Of a DNA stretch of 36,284 nucleotides, positions 20,752 through 28,899 are shown piece after piece; position 1 is the stretch's first letter; each line of letters starts with the position of its first letter. The notes under the pieces are model-generated. The model was not told where the DNA came from, did not search any database, and worked only from the letters and a program-made list of their open reading frames with translations. Location of the stretch: the IMG/VR virus record IMGVR_UViG_3300021075_000001, positions 1-36,284 of that record; one strand, written 5' to 3'. The translations under genes and the position numbers were made by a program. This DNA comes from a virus.

Positions 20752-21257
20752 CACTCCACCGCCTCCACCGCCGGGTCGCCCGGGAAGTTGGTCAAGGCGA
20801 ACTCTCCGAACGTGGTCCGTGCCGCGTCGTCGTACGCACGGGCTGCGTCTTCTTCTCTGGCGTACTCTCCGAGGTAGACTCTCTGTCCCTTCACTCCGAT
20901 GTGAGCCACCCACATTTGGTGCCGATTGTTTCGATACACGCCCTTGTACTGCGACACCCCACGAGCCTTTCGTTGGTTGCCGTTGTTCTGCGTGCGAGTG
21001 CACAGGCGCAGGTTCGCGCGCCGGTTGTCGAGGCCGTCGCCGTTGATGTGGTCGACCTCTTGCCCAGGACCGGGCAGCATGATTGTGCGGTGCATGCGTT
21101 GAGATGAGCGAGTACCCTTCACGTGGGTCGTCCGTGCGGGATATCGCCCCGCATCAGAGTGCCAGTTCCAATGCGACAGCATCTCGAAGTCGGCAGCGTC
21201 GACCACGGCAACGCGGCCTTGCGTCAGGGGGATAGTGCGGGTAGTAGAATCGCGCAT
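20751..21257 (-). CDS. HNH endonuclease with AP2 DNA-binding domain (copy 2)
   Basis: A 168-residue homing-type endonuclease from ATG 21255-21257, with GAGG upstream. Domain order is as in copy 1: QRMHRTIMLPGPGQEVDHIN, then DNRRANLRLCTRTQNNGNQR, and the AP2 part KGVYRNNRHQMWVAHIGVKG with LGEYAREEDAARAYDDAART and FALTNF. The motif order, the TLTQGRVA/PLTQGRVA N-terminus and the NF ending match copy 1 closely. A strong hairpin lies just upstream of its start. Confidence 0.92.
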   Translation of the reverse strand: MRDSTTRTIPLTQGRVAVVDAADFEMLSHWNWHSDAGRYPARTTHVKGTRSSQRMHRTIMLPGPGQEVDHINGDGLDNRRANLRLCTRTQNNGNQRKARGVSQYKGVYRNNRHQMWVAHIGVKGQRVYLGEYAREEDAARAYDDAARTTFGEFALTNFPGDPAVEAVE

Positions 21258-21286
21258 GTCACGACCTCTCATCAGGTGGTGGCCAC

Positions 21287-21315
21287 GCCCCCGGCAGTTT
21301 CCGCTGCGCGGGGGC
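21287..21315 (-). terminator. Strong hairpin between transglycosylase and HNH genes
   Basis: GCCCCCGGCAG (21287-21297) pairs with CTGCGCGGGGGC (21304-21315) with one bulged base and a 6-base loop. It lies in the 83-base gap between the transglycosylase stop (21341) and the HNH start (21257). It may limit read-through from the lysis genes into the HNH gene. No T-run follows. Confidence 0.5.
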
Positions 21316-21340
21316 ACTCTGTACCCCACCATTCTATCAG

Positions 21341-21991
21341 CTACAGCGCCCAAGGACTCCACCCAGCAACACGGTACAGCCGCAGTCCTTCACGCAGGTT
21401 GTACTCAGGATCGAAGAGCCGCCATGGCTGCGAGACGTTCGACGGGAGGATCTGGAGTAATCCAGCGCACCCCGACGACGGGTTGAGCGCCCGCGCCCTG
21501 CCCGAGCTTTCGCGGTTCACGATGTAGCAGAGATTCGGCAGGGTCGACTCGCTCCACCCCACGTACCTCATCAAGGGTTTCCATCGGATGCCACTCGACG
21601 AGCCGCCCGGGTGGCGCATGCGCTCAAGAAGTCGGCGGGACTTGAGCTTGTAGTCTCGAAGCTGACGATGCCAACGCTGGCCAGCGTGCAGCCAGACGCA
21701 TTCGCTGCATGAACGTAATGGACGTCGCCCGATCCTGCTGTGAACAGTTCGCAGGAAACAGGCTGCGGCGTGCCGGTACGAGCGTAGTGCCCCGACGGCG
21801 CGGTGACGGGACTTGAGTGCCCGGAGCACGACGCCGTCCGAGGCGGGGACTGTCGCTGTGGTCTCGCCCGAGGCGAAGGCGTCCGGCTGGGGCGGCGGTT
21901 CAGAGCGCGCAGCCCCAGGATGAGTGCCCACCAGGAGCAGAAGCCCCAGAGATACCAGAGTGATCGTGAGTGCGATAGGTCCACGCCACAT
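21341..21991 (-). CDS. Secreted lytic transglycosylase (SLT-like)
   Basis: A 216-residue protein from ATG 21989-21991, with GGGGAG upstream. The N-terminus MWRGPIALTITLVSLGLLLL followed by VGTHPG is a signal peptide or anchor. The C-terminal ~75 residues match the goose-type/SLT transglycosylase fold: MRYVGWSESTLPNLCYIVNR, the catalytic Glu in NRESSGRARALNPSSGCAG, and LLQILPSN. The middle is basic, with Cys pairs. Located beside the amidase and holin, it probably cleaves glycan strands during lysis. A signal-anchor-release mechanism is possible. Confidence 0.78.
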   Translation of the reverse strand: MWRGPIALTITLVSLGLLLLVGTHPGAARSEPPPQPDAFASGETTATVPASDGVVLRALKSRHRAVGALRSYRHAAACFLRTVHSRIGRRPLRSCSECVWLHAGQRWHRQLRDYKLKSRRLLERMRHPGGSSSGIRWKPLMRYVGWSESTLPNLCYIVNRESSGRARALNPSSGCAGLLQILPSNVSQPWRLFDPEYNLREGLRLYRVAGWSPWAL

Positions 21992-22103
21992 ACGCTCCCC
22001 GTTCGTTGCCTGCAGGCTGTGCGGGGGGGCACGCCCTGCGGGCAGCAGCCTCGTTGACCGAGGAAAGCGCGCCCGCCCCGCAAGGGTGACTCTGCAGGAC
22101 CGG

Positions 22104-22277
22104 TCACCCGTTGGGCGCAAAGATGCCCGCCGGAAGCTCAGCGCCGCCCGCCTCCGTCATCTCGACGCAGACGCCGAGATAGTGCGCCACGACCTGCACG
22201 GACTCCTCTGAGACGCCGGGAAGCTGGCGCATGAAGTGCGCGATGATCGTGAGGTTGATGCGGTCTTGGAGGGTCAT
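22104..22277 (-). CDS. Small protein after amidase, 57 aa
   Basis: ATG 22275-22277 overlaps the amidase stop by 4 nt. The 57-residue product is mostly helical (MTLQDRINLTIIAHFMRQLP, then VQVVAHYLGVCVEMTEAGGA) with no membrane span or motif. Function is unknown; its place suggests a lysis accessory role. Confidence 0.58.
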   Translation of the reverse strand: MTLQDRINLTIIAHFMRQLPGVSEESVQVVAHYLGVCVEMTEAGGAELPAGIFAPNG

Positions 22278-22828
22278 TTCCAAGGCGGGTTCTTGACGTA
22301 CTTCTTGAGCGTGACCCAAGGGAAATCGGGCGTCAGGTCCGAGCGCTCGCCGGTGCGCAGCACCAGGTGATGTTCGGTCACGTCGCTCATGTCGAGGTCA
22401 TGCCGCTCGAAGAGCACGCGCAACAGGTAGGCGAGCGCCTGTATTTGCCTGTCTGGCCACGAGTCCGCAGCGCGCCCGTCGCCGTCGTCGACGATCTCGA
22501 TGCCGATGGAGAAGCCGTTGACGCTTGAGCGCCCGTGCCACGAGGACGGCGAACCGGCGTGCCACGCCTCCATGTCGTCGGGCACGCACTCGACGATGAC
22601 GCAGCGGGGGCTCTCCTTGCCGAGCACGTAGTGAGAGCTGACGCGGTTCGCGCGCAGGCTGTTGAAGTAGTCGCGGATGGGCATCGCCGCGACGTTGCTC
22701 CCGGAGCACGTCTGGTGGAGCACGATGCACTTGATGTCGTCGGGGCCACCCGGACGGGCCCGATAGGCGCCGTTTGTGAGCAGTGCGCGCTTCCAGACGA
22801 TGGGTGCTTTGACTTTGGCGACGGCCAT
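22274..22828 (-). CDS. Endolysin: N-acetylmuramoyl-L-alanine amidase (Amidase_2)
   Basis: A 184-residue amidase. Zinc ligands are H38 in IKCIVLHQTCSGS and the later EHHLVLRTGERSDLTPDFPW region. MEAWHAGSPSSWHGRSSVNG and FSIGIEIVDDGDG are typical Amidase_2 segments. It cuts the amide bond between muramic acid and the stem peptide. No signal peptide is present, so it would need the holin. The whole protein is the catalytic domain, with no cell-wall-binding domain. Confidence 0.88.
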   Translation of the reverse strand: MAVAKVKAPIVWKRALLTNGAYRARPGGPDDIKCIVLHQTCSGSNVAAMPIRDYFNSLRANRVSSHYVLGKESPRCVIVECVPDDMEAWHAGSPSSWHGRSSVNGFSIGIEIVDDGDGRAADSWPDRQIQALAYLLRVLFERHDLDMSDVTEHHLVLRTGERSDLTPDFPWVTLKKYVKNPPWK

Positions 22829-22838
22829 GACGCTCCTC

Positions 22839-23273
22839 CTACTTCGTGATGCGCTCGACGAGCGCGCCGATCAGGTTGCTGGCGAGCACCGCCACCAAGA
22901 AAAGGATGACGGCGGTGACGATCTGCTCCTTCGTGAAGCGTCGCTCCGCGACGACGATGTTGCGCTCGCTTGTATGGTCGGCGTCGTCCGGATCGTCCCT
23001 GCGGCGCGTCTGCTCCTTGAGAATCTCCTCGATCACTTCGCGCTTGGCCTCCTTGATCTCCGACTCGAGGTGACTGGCGATGTGCGCAAGGGCGTCGCGG
23101 TCTTCCTCAACGTGCGTCTCGAACTGCGCCGAGCGTGCGTCCTCGCGGTCGAGCGTGTCGTCGTTGAGCGCGCGCATGGCCTCCAGCACGTCCTGCACGT
23201 CCGGGCCGCCATTGCCCGACTTCGCGACCGCGATATCGCCGAGCTTGCGTGCGAATCGCGACTCACCGGGCAC
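22839..23273 (-). CDS. Coiled-coil protein with C-terminal membrane span
   Basis: A 144-residue protein, apparently from GTG 23271-23273, overlapping the HNH stop by 11 nt. Residues ~30-90 are charged helix (DVLEAMRALNDDTLDREDAR, then IASHLESEIKEAKREVIEEI). The C-terminus has one span (EQIVTAVILFLVAVLASNLI) and a basic tail. The layout recalls XhlA-like lysis proteins or a tail-anchored regulator of the holin. Identity is not certain. Confidence 0.62.
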   Translation of the reverse strand: MPGESRFARKLGDIAVAKSGNGGPDVQDVLEAMRALNDDTLDREDARSAQFETHVEEDRDALAHIASHLESEIKEAKREVIEEILKEQTRRRDDPDDADHTSERNIVVAERRFTKEQIVTAVILFLVAVLASNLIGALVERITK

Positions 23274-23628
23274 GAGAGGGCGCTTCTCTCGCCCTGCGGT
23301 CCATCCTGGTCTTGATCTTGCTGCAGGGACGGCAGAGGGTCTGCAAGTTGTCGAGGTCGCTGGTGCCGCCGTCGGAGAGCGCGAGCACGTGGTCGCAGAT
23401 GTAGGCGCGCGGCGCGACCTCGAAACCGCAGCGCCGGCAGCGCCCCTCGTCGCGCTTGTAGGCGAGTGGCCGGTTGCGGGCGAAGTCCCGGTCGTAGTAG
23501 CCGGCCCGCCAGGGCTGCGCGGCGAGGCGCTCGGCCTGCGTCACCGTGGGAGCCGGGTGGAGGGCGCAGCGGTTGGTCCCGGGGAGGGAGCGGCGGCCGC
23601 AGTGGCAGACCTTGGTGAAACTGCTCAT
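23263..23628 (-). CDS. HNH endonuclease (no AP2 domain)
   Basis: A 121-residue HNH nuclease from ATG 23626-23628 (4-nt overlap). An N-terminal zinc knuckle (VCHCGRRSLPGTNRCALH) is followed by the HNH core: EGRCRRCGFEVAPRAYICDH, then ALSDGGTSDLDNLQTLCRPC and SKIKTR. It lies in the lysis region and not beside terS, so it may be a mobile-type HNH or a packaging-associated nuclease. It is not closely related to the two HNH-AP2 proteins. Confidence 0.88.
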   Translation of the reverse strand: MSSFTKVCHCGRRSLPGTNRCALHPAPTVTQAERLAAQPWRAGYYDRDFARNRPLAYKRDEGRCRRCGFEVAPRAYICDHVLALSDGGTSDLDNLQTLCRPCSKIKTRMDRRAREAPSRAR

Positions 23629-24137
23629 GCCTCTGCCACCTTGCGCGCCCGGCATAGTGCCTGCCGCGAGCTCCAGAGTGCCCTCTGCGCGTCGAGCTTC
23701 TCCAGCTCAGCGAGGTGAGCCTCTGAGAGGAGGCGCTTGTGACAACACACGCAGTATCCGCTCGATGCTACCTCGGCCGGACGGCGGGCGCAGACCGGGC
23801 AGAGCGCGGCGTCCCGCATGAGGGTCATGCGCTCGGCGATCGCCTCGGCGCTGACGCGGCCGCTCACGATGTCCCCGCGGATCGCCGGGAGGACCGCCTC
23901 ACCGCGGGGCTGGCCCAGGACGCTCCCGCGGTGCTCACCGGCGGTGCGTAGGGAGATGCGCTGGCGCGCGGCCATGTGCTGCACGCTGACCACTGAGCGC
24001 CTGAGCAGGAGAGCAACCTCAGAGGCGCCGAGGTGGGAGTGCTCGCGCAAATCGCGCAGCTCGAGCGAGGTCCAATCTTTGTTGCCATGCTTTGTTACCA
24101 CGTTTTCCAAGACTCTCACAGCGCCCGGACGGCTCAC
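23625..24137 (-). CDS. HTH and zinc-finger DNA-binding protein
   Basis: A 170-residue protein taken from GTG 24135-24137, which overlaps the fibre gene stop by 4 nt; the same frame stays open far upstream only as a shadow of the fibre gene. DWTSLELRDLREHSHLGASE, then VALLLRRSVVSVQHMAARQR, is a helix-turn-helix of the type seen in phage regulators. A C-terminal zinc site is ALCPVCARRPAEVASSGYCV plus CCHKR. It may regulate late genes or bind DNA with the HNH protein encoded next. Confidence 0.65.
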   Translation of the reverse strand: MSRPGAVRVLENVVTKHGNKDWTSLELRDLREHSHLGASEVALLLRRSVVSVQHMAARQRISLRTAGEHRGSVLGQPRGEAVLPAIRGDIVSGRVSAEAIAERMTLMRDAALCPVCARRPAEVASSGYCVCCHKRLLSEAHLAELEKLDAQRALWSSRQALCRARKVAEA

Positions 24138-26383
24138 GACGGCCACCTGGTCATCACGAGGTCGAAGATGGCCACGTGCTGGATGAAGAAGCGGTTGTTC
24201 TCGGGGATCGACGGCTCGGGTCCGGGAGCGATCGCGTAGGTGCGCTCCGTGGCGCCGTCGGACTCCTGGAAGACGAACGAACCCCCGGCGAGGCACGCGG
24301 CGTTGATGTCCGCGATCCATGCGGAGAGGCTGGCGGCGCTCGAGCACTTCACGGCCAGCGGGATGGTGATCGTCGAGAGAGCGCCGCGCACGCCATGGAT
24401 GAGGAGTGAGCCGTCGTGGTGGAGGATCGTGTCGTACTCCGGCCCGTTGCCGCCCACGTCGGTGCCGTCGGCGAGCACGTTCGTGGTCGTGCCGTTGTTG
24501 AGGTTGATGCCGTTGAAGGATGCATGCAGGGTCACGTCGTCCACCACCTCGATCGGGGGGTCGGAGCCGGGAATGATGACGGTGCGCCGCGGCACCTTGT
24601 GCCGGCTCGTGAGCGCGAGGCGGGCCGCGAAGCCGACCACGTGCTGCGAGGTCAGGGTGAGCGTCGCCGGGTCCACGTCGCGCACGAGGTGGCCAGACGT
24701 GAGCGCGAAGCGCACGAGGCCGGAGACCTGGTGCCGGCTCGTGAGCGCCAGCCGCGCGAGGCCCTGGACGCCGTTCACGATGTGCCGGCTGCGCAGCGCG
24801 AGGCGCACCGGCGGCGGCGTGTAGACGTAGCCGACGAGGTGCCGACTGGTGACGGTCTTGCGGGTGAAGAGAAGTGCGCGGACCCTGTGCCGGCTGGTGA
24901 TGGTCTTGGCGGCGAGGTTCCACACCCTGTGGCTGCTGGTGATGGTCAGTTGGACGGCCGGTGAGGCAGGCGTCAGGTAGCGCACGATGACGACGCCGAA
25001 GCCGCCCGATCCTGCTGCCGGCGCGTCGTCGCCACGCATCCCGCCACCGCCACCGCCGCGGTTGGCGGTGCCACTCGTGGGAGTACCGTAAGCTGCGGCA
25101 CCGTTGCCGCCGCCATCCGTGCCGGTCCCCGTCCACGCATCGCCGCCGCCGCCGCCGCCGCCGCCGTAGTGGACGTGACTACCGGTGATGTCGGAGCCGT
25201 AGCCGGGGCCACCGTTCTTCGGGTCGGACGGCGAACCGCCAGCACCGCCACCGCCACCGCCCTCGTAGTTGTGGGGCAGTCCGGCGATCTGACCGCCCTC
25301 GTTGGACTGCGGGGCACCAGAGGGACCGCCCTCACCCTTGTTCGGGTTGGTCGCGTAACCGCCGATGCCGCCGTATGCCGTGTGGCCGGCGAATGAGGAG
25401 TCGCCGCCGTTGTCCCCCGGCGTCGCGCCGGTGGCGCGGCCTGTGCCGCCCGCGCCGACGACCACGCTCATCTCTCCGCTCACATCCTCGGCGGTCAGCG
25501 GGACAACACCGCCGCCGCCGCCGCCGCCGCCGTAGCAAAGTCCAGACTGTCCCTTACCGCCGGCGCCACCGCCGCCGACGAGAAGTGCATCCGCCTCGGT
25601 CACGCCCTCCGGCGTGACGAACTGGCCGGACTTCAAGAAGCTGACCACTGTGTAGTCGCCGTCTGTGGTCGGAGTCTCGCCGCGGTAGGGAACACAGTGG
25701 CGGCTGGTGATGGCGAGCCCGGCGATGCCCGTCTCCGGCCCGGCCGCGTAGTTGTCCGAGATGTCTGTCGCGCTCAGGCAGGTGTTGTACACGAGCGCCG
25801 CACGCACGTTTCCGCAGACACCTGTACTCTGCGCCGAGCCGAGGCCGCAGATGGCGAAGTCCTTGGCGTTGTCGGTGTTGTAGGTGTGAGCTGCGGATGT
25901 GCCCACGAGGCTGCCGTCGTAGTACAGCTTCAGGTAGGAGCCGTCGTAGGTCAGCGCCACCATGTGCCAGGACGAGTCGGGCGCCGTCGAGCGAGTGACC
26001 GTAAGGATGGTGCTGCCTGCGTTCTGGATGATGTGCGCTTCGACGTAGCCGCTGCCGTTCCAGACGAGGCCCCACCCCGGGTAGGGGCTGGATCCGCTCA
26101 TCTTTCCGGCGATGCCCCGGTTATCGGCCACGCTCCCTGCTGGGTACTTGGTCCACACGCAGAGCGAGCGCGCCCCGCTGCCCAGTTGGAAGGCCGCATC
26201 CGAGCTTGTGGCTTTGGTGCCGTCGCCCTGGTCAGAGCGCAGGTAGGGGATGCCGCCGTCGCTCTGCCAGTCGGCATTCGCGACGGCGAGGTCGTGACCG
26301 TTGCCGGACTGGTCAGGCCACGTCGAGCCGCTCTGAACGCTGGCGGTCCACCAGCCTATGAGGCCGTCAGTGACCAGGGCCAT
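24134..26383 (-). CDS. Tail fibre/tip protein: LamG, Gly-rich and TSRH-repeat domains
   Basis: A 749-residue virion protein with several modules. Residues ~1-215 form a LamG/concanavalin-like domain (GLIGWWTASVQSGSTWPDQS, SWHMVALTYDGSYLKLYYDG), probably carbohydrate-binding. Residues ~240-470 are a glycine-rich fibre domain (ADALLVGGGGAGGKGQSG through GGFGVVIVRYLTP). Residues ~475-605 hold eight LTSRHxV repeats. The last ~140 residues are a separate beta domain (DDVTLHASFNGINLNNGTTT). It is the final tail gene and a likely receptor-binding protein. Confidence 0.78.
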   Translation of the reverse strand: MALVTDGLIGWWTASVQSGSTWPDQSGNGHDLAVANADWQSDGGIPYLRSDQGDGTKATSSDAAFQLGSGARSLCVWTKYPAGSVADNRGIAGKMSGSSPYPGWGLVWNGSGYVEAHIIQNAGSTILTVTRSTAPDSSWHMVALTYDGSYLKLYYDGSLVGTSAAHTYNTDNAKDFAICGLGSAQSTGVCGNVRAALVYNTCLSATDISDNYAAGPETGIAGLAITSRHCVPYRGETPTTDGDYTVVSFLKSGQFVTPEGVTEADALLVGGGGAGGKGQSGLCYGGGGGGGGVVPLTAEDVSGEMSVVVGAGGTGRATGATPGDNGGDSSFAGHTAYGGIGGYATNPNKGEGGPSGAPQSNEGGQIAGLPHNYEGGGGGGAGGSPSDPKNGGPGYGSDITGSHVHYGGGGGGGGDAWTGTGTDGGGNGAAAYGTPTSGTANRGGGGGGMRGDDAPAAGSGGFGVVIVRYLTPASPAVQLTITSSHRVWNLAAKTITSRHRVRALLFTRKTVTSRHLVGYVYTPPPVRLALRSRHIVNGVQGLARLALTSRHQVSGLVRFALTSGHLVRDVDPATLTLTSQHVVGFAARLALTSRHKVPRRTVIIPGSDPPIEVVDDVTLHASFNGINLNNGTTTNVLADGTDVGGNGPEYDTILHHDGSLLIHGVRGALSTITIPLAVKCSSAASLSAWIADINAACLAGGSFVFQESDGATERTYAIAPGPEPSIPENNRFFIQHVAIFDLVMTRWPS
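24596..24952 (-). repeat. TSRH repeat array in the tail fibre gene
   Basis: Eight copies of a 7-residue motif of the form (L/I/V)TSRHxV occur here at 14-19 residue spacing, encoded by related but diverged DNA. One more copy (ITSRHCV) lies at the end of the LamG domain, near 25690-25710. The repeats probably form a regular beta-strand stack. Confidence 0.75.
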
Positions 26384-26400
26384 GTGTCAGCCGCCTCGGC

Positions 26401-26928
26401 TCACGGATTCTCGATGCAGAGCTGGTACTCGGAGCCGTCGTTCTGCGCCTGCGAGCTCGGCGTCACCATGCGCAGGTAGACGGCCACGTAGTCGTCCTCG
26501 ACGTAGTCGGGGTCGGGCAGGGCCACGCCGGCGCCCTTGCTGGCGGCCGTCGAGAAGGTCGGCCCGCTCGGCGCCGTGTTCTCGTTTGCGAGCGCGGCCA
26601 CGGCGGTGTTCTTGTCCGCGGCGAAGGCGAAGGCGTAGGTCTCGCCGTCCGCCGTGTACGGCGAGTTGGGGTCACGCGGCTGGTAGCCGATCCAGCCGAC
26701 GGGCTCCGGCCAGCCGGCCACGTCGGCGCTCGTGTTCTGCACGTAGATCACGCGGTAGCGCGTCACGCCCGCGGCCGCCTCGGTTCCGGTCACGTCATCG
26801 AATAAGTTGTTGAGGGCGGTCGCCGAGACTTCGACGGACGACTTCGCGCCGCCGATCGAGAGGCGCGGGTCGGCGTTGCTCGCGCCGCCCGAGAGAAACG
26901 CTTTGAGGTCGGATGAGAGGACAGTCAT
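26401..26928 (-). CDS. Tail structural protein, unknown family
   Basis: A 175-residue protein starting TVLSSDLKAFLSGGASNADP, then LSIGGAKSSVEVSATALNNL. Its sequence LFDDVTGTEAAAGVTRYRVI and YVQNTSADVAGWPEP resembles a widespread but uncharacterised phage structural family. It is compact and beta-rich with no low complexity. It sits between the tail hub and the fibre, so a baseplate or tail-tip role is inferred. Confidence 0.72.
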   Translation of the reverse strand: MTVLSSDLKAFLSGGASNADPRLSIGGAKSSVEVSATALNNLFDDVTGTEAAAGVTRYRVIYVQNTSADVAGWPEPVGWIGYQPRDPNSPYTADGETYAFAFAADKNTAVAALANENTAPSGPTFSTAASKGAGVALPDPDYVEDDYVAVYLRMVTPSSQAQNDGSEYQLCIENP

Positions 26929-26940
26929 CTGGTCTCCCTT

Positions 26941-28899
26941 TCAGCCGGCGCTGCGCCGGAGGTCGAGTGATGTGGCGGATTTGTTGGGGTTCGTCGGCGT
27001 CGTCGAGAGCGGCACGCCCGGGGCGTTGGCGGGGAAGCGGCCGACGTAGCCGGAGTGCCCGAGGTCGAGCGTCACGGTGTCGGAGCCAACGTCCACGGAT
27101 ACGCCCGTGATGACGGTGTCGGCCGCCACTCCGGGGCCGGAGAGCGCACGCCCGGGGCGCACGAGGCTGGCACCGGCGATTGCCTTGAGGGTCACGGATC
27201 CGCAGCCCTGGTCCGGTCGCTGCTCGATGGCCACAGACTGACCCATGCGCGCCGCCGCGAGGATGCCGCTGGCGCCCGTGCCGTCGATGGACACCACGCG
27301 ATCTGTGGCGCCCGGCGTCCACGACTCATCGACCAGCTCATAGGCTCCTTCCTTGTCCACGATCAGGAAGGACGGCGCCGCCACCGCGAGCTTGCCCTTG
27401 GCCGGCGTCGCGGCGGGCGCCATGTAGCTGACGAGCACGAGGTCGACGGCGCCCTCGCTGGAGGTCCCGGCGCCGGTCGTGTCGACGCCGGGCACATCGA
27501 ACACCGCATAGGCGCCGTCGGGCAGCTCGCGGATGCGCAGCACGTCGTCGTCCCACCAGCCGTAGGAAACGTCGACGGGGTACATGGCGAGCAGGTCGGC
27601 CACGGCCGCCGGCAGCGTCGTCGCGTTGCGCAGCGCGATGGTCGTGCCGGGGCTGCCGTCGAGCGGGTGCGGCAGAATCATCGGCTTCACGTCGCAGCCA
27701 GGCGCGAGGATGCGGAAGGCTCGCGCGAGGTCGTCGTCGCCGCCGGGCGTGAGCGGCTTGTAGCCCTGAGCGCAGACCTCCATGCCGTAGATGAAGGCCC
27801 ACTGGCCGCGCTGCGCCATGAGGCGGGTGCGGGCGCACCATGCGCGACGCACGAGGTGGGCGGCGTCGAGGCTGTACCAGGCGAGCTGACTCTCAGGGCA
27901 GCGGATGGGCTTGTACGCGGCGTAGAAGACCACGTACTTCGCGTCCACATCGAGAGTCACGCGCGACGCCGATTCGTAGAGGCAGTGGGCGAACTTGTAG
28001 ACGAGGTGCGAGTCCCTCTCCATGGCCTCGGGGCTCTCGGTCGGCAGGTCCGCGAGGTCGTCGCAGGCATAGACGCCGAGGAAGCCGTTCTCGGGCGCCG
28101 TCGCCCCGTACAGGCCGCTCCACAGGGGCATGTCCGGGTAGGTGGCGAAGTGGTTCTTTTCGACCTCGGTCGTGCCGTAGAAGTCGGCGTCCTCGCCGGT
28201 CGGGACCACCGGCGGAATCGGGGCGTTGTAGTCGGGCGTCGTGAGCGAGTCGATGGCGGTCTGCGTGAAGTCGGCCACGGGAACGAAGGACACGCTCGAG
28301 ATGCGCTTGCTCGTGGCGCCGCCGCCGATCTGGTAGTAGGCGGCGCTCCACAGGGTCTTGCCGGCGGGGAAGTCGGTGACGTGGAAGGGCGGCGCGACGT
28401 TGCCGGCATAGCTGCCGTACCCGGTCTTCGGCTCGCTGGTGTCGACGAGCACGAGGTCAGTGCCACTGTCCGGCTCGATCGTCGGCCAGAAGAAGGCGAG
28501 CTTGTCGGTGATCTCGACGTTGATCTGCCCATCTGGCCAGTCCTCCCATCCGGAGTCCATCGCCCGCCACTGCGCGAGGTCGCGGTCGATGAACACGCCC
28601 TCGATCGCCCCGTTGGCCTTGAGCTCGTCGGCGCGCCCCGCGCACGAGACGTGGTAGAGAATGCGCTCGCCAACGCCGCCGCTGACGGTCTTCACCTTGC
28701 CGACGAAGGCCACGCCCCCCTCGAGAGTTATCGTGGCTTCGTCGCCCTCGGCGGGCGGCGCCTCATACTGGTCCCAATCGGCGGTGCCGAAGCCGTAGGC
28801 CTCGAGGTTCTTGAGCGAGAGGTTGATGGCGCCGGGCGCGATGCTCACGCTGGCGCCGGGGATGAGGCGATGGGGAATGACGGCGTGGGTGCCGGACAT
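26941..28899 (-). CDS. Tail hub / minor tail protein
   Basis: A 652-residue protein that overlaps the stop of the FN3 fibre gene by one base (TGATG). The N-terminus (HAVIPHRLIPGASVSIAPGA, then AYGFGTADWDQYEA, and VAFVGKVKTVSGGVGERILY) looks like the first domains of siphophage hub or late-control-D-type proteins. The large middle part is aromatic and beta-rich, and the end is Thr/Ser/Gly-rich. By size and place after the tape measure it is probably the baseplate hub, but no catalytic motif is visible. Confidence 0.68.
   Translation of the reverse strand: MSGTHAVIPHRLIPGASVSIAPGAINLSLKNLEAYGFGTADWDQYEAPPAEGDEATITLEGGVAFVGKVKTVSGGVGERILYHVSCAGRADELKANGAIEGVFIDRDLAQWRAMDSGWEDWPDGQINVEITDKLAFFWPTIEPDSGTDLVLVDTSEPKTGYGSYAGNVAPPFHVTDFPAGKTLWSAAYYQIGGGATSKRISSVSFVPVADFTQTAIDSLTTPDYNAPIPPVVPTGEDADFYGTTEVEKNHFATYPDMPLWSGLYGATAPENGFLGVYACDDLADLPTESPEAMERDSHLVYKFAHCLYESASRVTLDVDAKYVVFYAAYKPIRCPESQLAWYSLDAAHLVRRAWCARTRLMAQRGQWAFIYGMEVCAQGYKPLTPGGDDDLARAFRILAPGCDVKPMILPHPLDGSPGTTIALRNATTLPAAVADLLAMYPVDVSYGWWDDDVLRIRELPDGAYAVFDVPGVDTTGAGTSSEGAVDLVLVSYMAPAATPAKGKLAVAAPSFLIVDKEGAYELVDESWTPGATDRVVSIDGTGASGILAAARMGQSVAIEQRPDQGCGSVTLKAIAGASLVRPGRALSGPGVAADTVITGVSVDVGSDTVTLDLGHSGYVGRFPANAPGVPLSTTPTNPNKSATSLDLRRSAG

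Noticed and set aside
24138-25136. Upstream extension of the 23625-24137 reading frame
   Set aside because: It overlaps the fibre gene throughout, is Arg/His/Pro-rich nonsense, and the real start is the GTG that overlaps the fibre stop.
25140-25170. CCG/GCC triplet runs as regulatory repeats
   Set aside because: They encode poly-glycine in the fibre's Gly-rich domain and recur wherever that composition does.
24134-26383. Diversity-generating retroelement acting on the fibre gene
   Set aside because: No reverse transcriptase, no template repeat, and the fibre repeats are diverged on all bases and not only at adenines.
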